Shown here: one piece after another, positions 1 to 5,355 of the stretch
How the letters are laid out: every line of letters starts with the position of its first letter
Numbering within the stretch: position 1 is the first letter of the stretch
From: Ignavibacteriales bacterium
GTDB taxonomy: Bacteria > Bacteroidota > Ignavibacteria > Ignavibacteriales > Ignavibacteriaceae
Length of the DNA: 5,355 nt
Direction of reading: 5' to 3'
Assembly: GCA_003538625.1 (NCBI GenBank)
Contig: DPRR01000010.1
Location: 1 to 5,355 of the forward strand
The notes under the pieces: model-generated
Database searches by the model: none
What the model was told of the DNA's origin: nothing
The model's input: only the letters and a program-made list of their open reading frames with translations
Position numbers and translations under genes: made by a program

Positions 1-962
1 TACTCGCGCTGTTCATTAGCATTATATGCGTTCAACCCATAGCATGGCTCGAGAAAAAGAGAATACCCAAATGGATAGCAATCATCATCGTTATGTTGGG
101 GTTGATTTTAATTTTTTTTGGATTTACTTCACTAGTTGGAGGAACATTATCATTCTTCATGAGCAATGTTTCAAAATATGAATCAACTATAACTGCCATC
201 AGCATTTCAACCATACAGTTTTTAAATGAAAAAGGTTTCAACATCCCGGAAGATCAAATCACAAAATTTATTCAACCTGAAAAAATACAGGAATTTACAT
301 CACATGGTGTAAAGGTATTGATAAACATATTGGGGAATTCTTTCCTCATCACACTTATCATTTTATTTATTCTTATGGAATTTGGCAGTTTTTTAATAAA
401 AGCAAAAGCAATTACAAATAAGTCATATCATTCAATTTTATATTTCTCAACCATTTTAAGAAATATCCGTCACTACCTTGCCATAAAAACCTTGATTTGT
501 CTGGCAACAGGAATTTGTATCTATATTTCACTGTTAATCATTGGGGTTGATTACCCACTGCTGTGGGCTTTACTTGCAGGCCTGATGAATTACATTCCCA
601 ACATCGGCTCAGTAATCGCAACTATACCGACATTTTTCTTTGCACTGGTTCAACTCGGATTAGGCGGTGCACTCTGGTCCCTTGGTTCGTTTCTGGTTAT
701 CCATAATGTTCTGGGTAATTTTATTGAACCTAAACTCATGGGAAAAGGATTAGACTTATCAGCGCTGGTTGTAATACTTTCCCTTATTTTCTGGGGATTT
801 ATTCTTGGACCGGTTGGCATGTTCCTGGCTACTCCTTTCACGCTGACCATTAAAATCGTACTTGAACAAAACGATAAAACACGATGGCTTGCCATTCTTT
901 TGGGTACGCCCGCTGAAGCCAAAAATTATCTTCAAAACAAAGAACAAAATAACTTCCGGTAA
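1..962 (+). CDS. AI-2E family transporter (PerM/YdiK-like), 5'-truncated by window edge
   Basis: This is a polytopic inner-membrane protein of the AI-2E transporter family (Pfam PF01594). Named members have been linked to autoinducer-2 export or Na+/H+ exchange, but the substrate of a given member cannot be read from sequence. The frame is open from base 3, upstream of the first ATG at 93. The 30 codons before that ATG encode a hydrophobic stretch, then WLEKKRIPKW, which matches the family's early loop, so the real start lies outside the window. The 319 visible residues (counted from base 3) suggest that roughly the first membrane span is missing. Spans are visible at about 24-47, 104-127, 160-180, 186-213, 217-236 and 254-285. 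Family signatures are NYIPNIGS (196-203), NFIEPKLMGKGLDLS (239-253) and FWGFILGPVGMFLATPFT (263-280). The stop is TAA at 960-962. It is more GC-rich than the operon that follows and is probably resident chromosomal sequence. The family call is firm; the substrate is unknown. Confidence 0.93.
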   Translation, partial: LALFISIICVQPIAWLEKKRIPKWIAIIIVMLGLILIFFGFTSLVGGTLSFFMSNVSKYESTITAISISTIQFLNEKGFNIPEDQITKFIQPEKIQEFTSHGVKVLINILGNSFLITLIILFILMEFGSFLIKAKAITNKSYHSILYFSTILRNIRHYLAIKTLICLATGICIYISLLIIGVDYPLLWALLAGLMNYIPNIGSVIATIPTFFFALVQLGLGGALWSLGSFLVIHNVLGNFIEPKLMGKGLDLSALVVILSLIFWGFILGPVGMFLATPFTLTIKIVLEQNDKTRWLAILLGTPAEAKNYLQNKEQNNFR

Positions 963-1020
963 TTTCCAATTCGAAACCTCAAAGCTATTTATTCTGATTT
1001 CAACCGTGTTCAACAAAATG

Positions 1021-1049
1021 TAAATTAGTTTCTCCGAGGTACTAATTTA
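1021..1049. repeat. Inverted repeat, 9-bp perfect arms
   Basis: TAAATTAGT (1021-1029) and ACTAATTTA (1041-1049) are exact reverse complements separated by 11 bases. The element lies about 60 bases after the stop of the membrane-protein gene. As RNA it could form a hairpin at that transcript's 3' end, but the stem is AT-rich and no T run follows, so it is not a classical intrinsic terminator. It could also be a protein-binding site. A further partial copy, CTAATTT, follows at 1059-1065. Function is not established. Confidence 0.4.
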
Positions 1050-1232
1050 ATTCTGATGCTAATTTGAGAAATAACCATATAACATAAATTTTTTACTCTC
1101 CGCAAACCTCAGTAATTCAGCTTTTTTCTATCTTCGGCAAAAATTAACCTGACATGAACTGGCAACCTAGAAAAACAGAATCAAAAATATTAGATTTCAA
1201 CTATCAAAGGTAGACTCTAAAATTATTCTAAC

Positions 1233-1263
1233 AATTAAGGAGTATATGTACTCCCAATTTTTT
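1233..1263 (+). promoter_or_regulatory. Palindrome plus T run upstream of hamA: candidate operator or weak terminator
   Basis: GGAGTA (1239-1244) and TACTCC (1249-1254) are perfect 6-base inverted arms around the loop TATG. An outer AATT/AATT pair (1233-1236 and 1256-1259) extends the symmetry past a small bulge. Six T residues follow at 1258-1263. A stem-loop plus T run 53 bases before the hamA start could stop read-through from the upstream gene, or attenuate hamA. Alternatively the dyad could be an operator for a regulator encoded elsewhere. The stem is short for a strong terminator. No convincing Bacteroidota-type TAnnTTTG -7 box with a paired -33 TTTG was found in 963-1315, so the hamA promoter remains unplaced. 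Confidence 0.4.
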
Positions 1264-1315
1264 AAGATATTTTTACTTAAGTTGAAGAAATAATTGAGGC
1301 CACATAAAAGAAGAA

Positions 1316-2344
1316 ATGAATATACCATCACATAATATAATACATAAACATTTTGAAGAGGCGGACTTACGAACATATTTTGTTGGTTTTGACTTTAAAA
1401 AATTCAGATACGATTCTTTGACTGATTTATTAATGGACTCAATTGTTGATTTTGCATTTGGCTACCACACTGGAATTTTAAAAAAATATGACAGAAGAAA
1501 ACTAATCGAAGCAGCAAAATCAATTTATAATATAAAGGAATTTTCAGTTGCAAAAGAGATTTACGTAGACAATGATTCCTCAATTTATGATTGCGAACTT
1601 AAGATTGAAGATAAATATTTAAAAAGAGGTGAGTTTGGGGAATTGATTTTACATCTAATATTAAGAGACTTCATTGGAACAACTCCATTAGTTTCAAAAA
1701 TCTATTTTAAAGATACTGACAATGCTACAGTTCATGGCTTCGATCTTGTTCACATAGGTCCTGATTTAGTAAATCATGGTAAAGGATCATTATATTTTGG
1801 CGAGTCAAAATTGTATTCCAGAAAAGATGGAACTGCCGGGCAACATGGGGTAAAAGATTTAATAGAAGATGTGAAATCACATTTTAAAAGTGATTTTCTT
1901 TATAGAGAGATTGCTTTAATTGGGAAAAAAAAATACTCTTTTATTCCACCAGAGGAATATGATGATAAAAATACCGAAGAGGAATATCTTAAGTTTCTTG
2001 ATATAAAAAAATATTGGTTTAGAGTATTGGAACAAGTTGAACAAAAAAAAGCAAAACTTCAAGACTTTCTTGATTCTGTTACGGTTCCATTAGTATGTAC
2101 ATATCAATCTCGCTTGTTTGAAAAATACGATGATGAAACTGCTCCCGATTTTTTACATGATTATGAAGAAGAAATGCTAAACTTAAAGAAAATCTTTAAA
2201 GAAAATCTTTCTATGATTGAAGAAGAATCTGGGGAACCAATTAAGACTGATTTAAATATCCTCCTGATATTATTTCCTATACCTGATAAAAAACAATTAT
2301 TGAAAATTCTTCACCAGAAATTATATAATCAACAAAATGCTTAA
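1316..2344 (+). CDS. hamA: Hachiman defence nuclease HamA (DUF1837)
   Basis: HamA is the effector subunit of the Hachiman anti-phage system. The family is known to be a PD-(D/E)xK-fold nuclease that degrades DNA when released or activated by its helicase partner. The protein has 342 residues. The DUF1837 core is clear: RGEFGELILHLILRD (104-118), with acidic residues E106 and E109 on the first core helix; GFDLVH (141-146), giving D143; and LYFGESKLY (159-167), giving the ExK pair E163 and K165. These are the expected D...ExK catalytic residues, so it looks active. A glutamate- and lysine-rich C-terminal part (about 207-309) follows. The ATG at 1316 is the only reasonable start: an in-frame TGA lies at 1295-1297 and no other ATG is between. 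Before it there is only a purine-rich AAAAGAAGAA, typical of weak ribosome sites in Bacteroidota. It overlaps hamB by 8 bases. Nine A residues at 1925-1933 encode K204-K206. Assignment rests on motif recognition plus the adjacent helicase. Confidence 0.93.
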   Translation: MNIPSHNIIHKHFEEADLRTYFVGFDFKKFRYDSLTDLLMDSIVDFAFGYHTGILKKYDRRKLIEAAKSIYNIKEFSVAKEIYVDNDSSIYDCELKIEDKYLKRGEFGELILHLILRDFIGTTPLVSKIYFKDTDNATVHGFDLVHIGPDLVNHGKGSLYFGESKLYSRKDGTAGQHGVKDLIEDVKSHFKSDFLYREIALIGKKKYSFIPPEEYDDKNTEEEYLKFLDIKKYWFRVLEQVEQKKAKLQDFLDSVTVPLVCTYQSRLFEKYDDETAPDFLHDYEEEMLNLKKIFKENLSMIEEESGEPIKTDLNILLILFPIPDKKQLLKILHQKLYNQQNA

Positions 2345-4541
2345 TATAGATGCTATTATAGAGGATTTGGAAAAATCTCAAGAACTATCATTTGAAAAAA
2401 GTTTTGACTATGCACAACAATGTTCGGTATTGTTAAAGAACACTGAGGAAGAAGGACGTAAAGTTATCATTAATGCCTTAAATAATTGGAGCAAGATTAA
2501 TGAGAAAACTAAAGATGTATGGTCTGATTTGGTTGAGTCATCTGGCTTTTATCCATATTTGAATGGTATACTTGAAATTAAATTACGAAACCTGCCTGCT
2601 GAAATCAGAAAAGAAATACATCTTTCGAACTTTCTTAAATCAAAGTATTTTCATGATGATCAATTTGAATTACTAAAACTGCTTAATTCTGATAAGAATG
2701 TTATTGTGAGCGCACCCACAAGTTTTGGAAAAAGTTTACTTTTCGAAGAAATCATTGCATCCAATAAATATCAGAATATTATCATAATTCAACCCACTCT
2801 TGCATTGCTTGATGAAACTCGTAGAAAACTTTTAAAATATAAAAACACTTATAAACTTATTGTTAGAACGTCTCAAGAGCCCAACAAAGAAAGAGGGAAT
2901 ATTTTTCTTTTTACTGCAGAAAGGGTAAATGAATATCAACTTTTCCCTCCGATTGATTTTTTGGTCATAGATGAATTTTATAAATTAAGTGGCAATCGTG
3001 ATGATGAACGATCATCTTCCCTTAATAATGCATTTCATTACATATTAAAAACTTTTTCACCAAAATTCTATTTGCTTGGCCCAAATATTGACAATATAAG
3101 TGAAGGATTCTCTGAAGCATACAACGCCACTTTCTTCAAAAGCAACTACTCATTAGTCGATTCTAGGCATATAGACATATATAAAAACCATGAAGGTGAA
3201 TTTGGACAAAGAGGAAATAAAGCAGAAAATAAAGAGATGGTTCTTTTTAAACTCTTAGTTGATTTAGCAGATGAACAGACAATAATTTATTGTTCATCCC
3301 CAAATCGTGTTAGAACTCTTTCTAAAAAGTTTACCAACTATTTAATAAGTATAGAAACTAAAGAAACCATTCATGAATTCCCCATAGTTGAATGGATAGA
3401 AAACTATGTTTCTAGAGAATGGAGTTTATTGTATAATCTAAAATTTAATATCGGAATACATGATGGAGCTCTCCAAAAACATATAACAACTTCAATTATT
3501 GATTACTTTAATAATGGTAAATTAAAATATCTTTTTTGTACCTCTACTATTATAGAAGGTGTTAACACAAGTGCAAAAAATATAATCTATTTCGATTCTA
3601 AAAAAGGGCTCAATGATATTGATTATTTTGATTATTCTAATATCAAAGGCAGAGCAGGTAGGATGATGGTTCATTTTGTTGGTAATATTTACAACTTCAA
3701 TCCACCTCCAGATAAAGAGCAAATTGTTATTGATATTCCTTTTTTTCAACAAGATCCTATAAAAGATGAAATACTCATACAGTTAGATGATGATGAAGTA
3801 AAAAACAAAGAAACTGAACAGTACAACGCCATTGACGAGATACCTACAGAGGAGAAAGAGATTATTAAAAAGAATGGAGTTAAAGTACATGGACAAAAAT
3901 CGATCTTTGATATTCTAAGAGAAGACATTCAGACCAAATATGAATTGATAAATTGGAATCAACCAAATTATCGTCAACTTGAATATATACTTGGGCTCGC
4001 ATGGGATAATCTTTTAGTTGAAGGAGAGACTACAAGGCCTATGACAAAAGGAAAACTTATAAACATGACTTTTAATTATGGCTTAAATCAGAATATTGAA
4101 TATTTAGTTCAAAGTAACTATTCTTATTTAAGAAGACTAACTGCAAATAACAATATTTCTGATTCTGATTTAATGGACAGAGCAATTCAAGATACATTTC
4201 AAACAATGAAGCATTGGTTCCAATATAAAGTTCCAAAATGGCTATCGGTGATAAATGAAATTCAAAGATTTGTCTGTTCTGAATTCAGAGTGAGAGCGGG
4301 CAATTATATTTTTTATGCTAATCTTATTGAAAATGATTTCTTAAGAGAGAATCTTGCTATCCTTTCAGAATATGGAATCCCCAGCAGTGCAATTAGAAAA
4401 CTTGAAAAACAAATTCCATCCGATTTAGACCAAGATTCTGTATTAGAATTTATTAGAGAAAAAAAAATTTATGCATCCAGTAATTTACTCGAATATGAAA
4501 AGATTAAATTAAATGAAAATATTACTTGGCCTAATAAATAG
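2337..4541 (+). CDS. hamB: Hachiman defence helicase HamB (superfamily 2)
   Basis: HamB is the ATP-dependent helicase or translocase of Hachiman; in studied systems it senses aberrant DNA and controls HamA. The 734 residues show a full set of SF2 motifs: a Q-type element FHDDQFELL (105-113), Walker A APTSFGKS (126-133), motif Ia IQPTLALLDETRRKL (151-165), TAERVNEY (193-200), Walker B VIDEFYK (210-216) with D212-E213, motif III-like LLGPN (246-250), motif IV TIIYCSSPNR (315-324), motif V STIIEGVNTSAKNII (403-417) and motif VI NIKGRAGRMM (435-444) with both arginines. All ATPase residues are present. A charged, acidic linker (about 483-514) leads to a C-terminal region (515-734) without a recognised motif. 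The ATG lies inside the end of hamA (ATGCTTAA shared), so translation is probably coupled; no separate ribosome site is apparent. A run of nine A residues lies near the 3' end (4459-4467). The DEFY version of the DExH box is typical of this defence-helicase group. Confidence 0.93.
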   Translation: MLNIDAIIEDLEKSQELSFEKSFDYAQQCSVLLKNTEEEGRKVIINALNNWSKINEKTKDVWSDLVESSGFYPYLNGILEIKLRNLPAEIRKEIHLSNFLKSKYFHDDQFELLKLLNSDKNVIVSAPTSFGKSLLFEEIIASNKYQNIIIIQPTLALLDETRRKLLKYKNTYKLIVRTSQEPNKERGNIFLFTAERVNEYQLFPPIDFLVIDEFYKLSGNRDDERSSSLNNAFHYILKTFSPKFYLLGPNIDNISEGFSEAYNATFFKSNYSLVDSRHIDIYKNHEGEFGQRGNKAENKEMVLFKLLVDLADEQTIIYCSSPNRVRTLSKKFTNYLISIETKETIHEFPIVEWIENYVSREWSLLYNLKFNIGIHDGALQKHITTSIIDYFNNGKLKYLFCTSTIIEGVNTSAKNIIYFDSKKGLNDIDYFDYSNIKGRAGRMMVHFVGNIYNFNPPPDKEQIVIDIPFFQQDPIKDEILIQLDDDEVKNKETEQYNAIDEIPTEEKEIIKKNGVKVHGQKSIFDILREDIQTKYELINWNQPNYRQLEYILGLAWDNLLVEGETTRPMTKGKLINMTFNYGLNQNIEYLVQSNYSYLRRLTANNNISDSDLMDRAIQDTFQTMKHWFQYKVPKWLSVINEIQRFVCSEFRVRAGNYIFYANLIENDFLRENLAILSEYGIPSSAIRKLEKQIPSDLDQDSVLEFIREKKIYASSNLLEYEKIKLNENITWPNK

Positions 4542-4590
4542 GAATCAAAGCAGTCTGATAGACCAGTGATGAGTCTGTGTAGAATATATC

Positions 4591-4712
4591 CCTTCCCCCT
4601 CGTTGCCGCGCGATTATTTATCGCGTGGTTTGCAAAGCAAAATGTATCTTTTACCCCGCTCGCGCCGGTTTGCAACCGGTGTGCAATCCGTAGGATGGAG
4701 CGTCAGGAGAGA
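4591..4712. repeat. GC-rich palindromic element (REP-like or MITE-like)
   Basis: This is a compact GC-rich island in AT-rich intergenic DNA, about 50 bases after the hamB stop. Hairpin 1 pairs 4606-4614 with 4620-4628 (CCGCGCGAT against ATCGCGTGG, one G-T pair, loop TATTT). A short odd palindrome, TTTGC-AAA-GCAAA, lies at 4629-4641. Hairpin 2 pairs 4661-4670 with 4674-4683 (CGCGCCGGTT against AACCGGTGTG, two G-T pairs, loop TGC). The nonamer GGTTTGCAA occurs at 4627-4635 and again at 4667-4675, exactly 40 bases apart. Compensating G-T pairs suggest that structure is maintained at RNA or single-strand level. Such units resemble dispersed palindromes mobilised by REP-associated tyrosine transposases, but no transposase is in the window, and the outer borders given here are approximate. 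It could also help end the hamB transcript. Confidence 0.5.
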
Positions 4713-4798
4713 ATCCAAAAAAAATATGTAACTGGATATAGTTTTTAACTTATTGCTATTCTAAAACAGCCTGTTAAGCATTCATAAAAGATAAAATA

Positions 4799-4833
4799 TT
4801 TGATGCGATTGGCGAAAATATTAAATAACTTTA
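4799..4833 (+). promoter_or_regulatory. Possible Bacteroidota-type promoter for the small membrane protein
   Basis: TTTG at 4799-4802 and TAACTTTA at 4826-4833 resemble the -33 TTTG and -7 TAnnTTTG elements of Bacteroidota; the -7 box matches at all but its final G. The 23-base spacer is at the long edge of the range reported for this group. The boxes end 24 bases before the ATG at 4858, a plausible distance. In an AT-rich region such matches arise by chance, so this is a weak call. Confidence 0.3.
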
Positions 4834-4857
4834 CCTGTAATTGGAAAAACCAGTGAA

Positions 4858-5106
4858 ATGAAAAAGACAATATTTATCTGGCTGGTTCTCCTGTTAGGGC
4901 TTTCCTGTCAGGCATTTGCAAAAGCCGGGATGGCAACCGATGAGCACGAATTCGTTTTGACCATTGTCGTGTTCCTTTTCCTGGTTGCCGGAATTTTTAA
5001 AGGAATCGACTATCTGAAAAAAAATGGCAAAACGCTTTTGTTAAGGTTTCGGACATTTCTGAGAAATAAGATTTTGTCCCTGAGGAATTCTCATGGACAT
5101 TGTTAA
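4858..5106 (+). CDS. Small secreted or membrane protein of unknown function
   Basis: This 82-residue protein has two clear hydrophobic parts. Residues 1-21 look like a Sec signal peptide: MKK, then a leucine-rich core, ending in AFA (19-21), a good signal peptidase I site. C17 preceded by GLS is a poor lipobox, so lipoprotein processing is less likely. Residues about 31-51 (EFVLTIVVFLFLVAGIFKGI and on) form one membrane span, followed by a strongly basic tail (K54, K55, K58, R63, R65, R69, K71, R76) that would lie in the cytoplasm under the positive-inside rule. The short segment between signal and span (KAGMATDEH) would face the periplasm. The ATG at 4858 directly begins a typical signal peptide. 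No named family is recognised. Codon use is less AT-biased than hamAB, suggesting it belongs to the resident genome rather than the defence cassette. Confidence 0.7.
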   Translation: MKKTIFIWLVLLLGLSCQAFAKAGMATDEHEFVLTIVVFLFLVAGIFKGIDYLKKNGKTLLLRFRTFLRNKILSLRNSHGHC

Positions 5107-5120
5107 TCAATTTATGCTTA

Positions 5121-5279
5121 TTATAAACGTGTTTGTTTGAATGTAATATCAACGTCCGGGTCTTCCTTGTTTCTGCTTTCCTTGGTTTCGATGGTGGTTT
5201 TCCACGCTATCCTTTTTTTGCAACGAGGGATTAGCTGTTTTACATTTTTAATGCTTTGTTGAAACTGTGCTTCCCCAGG
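5121..5279 (-). other. Possible decayed minus-strand gene end in the right intergenic region
   Basis: Bases 5107-5355 hold no convincing gene. On the minus strand one frame is open for 52 codons between a TAG at 5280-5282 and a TAA at 5121-5123. It reads like a hydrophilic protein tail, for example AQFQQSIKNVKQLIP early on and EDPDVDITFKQTRL at the end, but has no ATG, GTG or TTG start. Beyond the TAG the same frame continues for ten more codons (IFEERILSIG) before another stop. A neighbouring frame is also open through 5158-5243, and a run of seven T at 5213-5219 offers a slip point between them. It may be a relic of a broken gene or chance; the evidence is weak. Confidence 0.15.
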
Positions 5280-5355
5280 CTAACCGATACTCAAAATCCT
5301 TTCTTCAAATATTTATGTACACTTATTTGACGCATCAAATGTGTGAATCATGTAA

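Noticed and set aside
93..95. ATG at 93 as the start of the AI-2E gene
   Set aside because: The frame is open to the window edge, and the upstream codons encode a family-like membrane span and loop, so the gene begins outside the window.
650..1016. Minus-strand open frames over the end of the AI-2E gene
   Set aside because: They are shadows of a strongly supported membrane-protein gene on the + strand and give no recognisable protein.
1191..1198. TAGATTTC as a -7 box for hamA
   Set aside because: The final G of TAnnTTTG is missing and no TTTG or TTG lies at the right distance upstream, so it is not supported as a promoter.
1154..1213. 19-codon open frame starting ATGAACTGG in the hamA upstream region
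   Set aside because: Very short, with no ribosome site and no resemblance to a known leader peptide; chance occurrence is likely.
3522..3928. Minus-strand open frames inside hamB
   Set aside because: They lie opposite conserved helicase motifs V and VI and the acidic linker; their serine/cysteine-rich products are typical antisense artefacts.
4566..4748. 60-codon + strand open frame over the GC-rich repeat
   Set aside because: It simply translates the palindromic repeat. The arginine/cysteine-rich product follows the hairpin sequence, it has no ribosome site, and its composition is unlike a real protein of this genome.
1..5355. CRISPR array, tRNA or rRNA genes
   Set aside because: No regularly spaced repeats, cloverleaf-like sequence or rRNA-like stretch was seen on either strand.

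Overview
This AT-rich window most likely comes from a member of the Bacteroidota. That is an inference from the base composition, the lack of strong Shine-Dalgarno sites, a possible TAnnTTTG-type promoter in front of the last gene, and the character of the flanking genes. No rRNA or other phylogenetic marker is present, so the assignment is soft.

Layout, left to right, all recognised genes on the + strand. (1) Bases 1-962 hold the 3' part of an AI-2E family (PerM/YdiK-type) polytopic membrane protein whose start lies before the window. (2) Bases 963-1315 are non-coding and carry two hairpin-forming inverted repeats, at 1021-1049 and 1239-1254. The second is followed by a T run and sits about 50 bases before the next gene. 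(3) Bases 1316-4541 are a two-gene operon with an 8-base overlap. The first gene is a DUF1837 PD-(D/E)xK-type nuclease (HamA). The second is a superfamily 2 helicase (HamB). Together they form a complete Hachiman anti-phage defence system, with nuclease and helicase motifs intact. (4) Bases 4542-4857 are non-coding. They contain a compact GC-rich palindromic repeat (about 4591-4712) that contrasts with the AT-rich surroundings and looks like a dispersed REP-like or MITE-like element. (5) Bases 4858-5106 encode a small protein with a signal peptide and one membrane span, of unknown function. (6) Bases 5107-5355 carry no convincing gene, only a short minus-strand open frame that may be a decayed gene end.

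In the Hachiman model, HamB acts as a DNA-translocating sensor of abnormal or damaged DNA and controls HamA, a nuclease that destroys DNA in the infected cell. The operon is visibly more AT-rich than the genes on either side and stands alone between housekeeping-type membrane genes. This fits a horizontally acquired defence cassette, although no integrase, att site or target-site duplication is visible. The system is a known type, so the less explained parts of the window are the palindromic elements flanking the operon and the unassigned C-terminal part of HamB.
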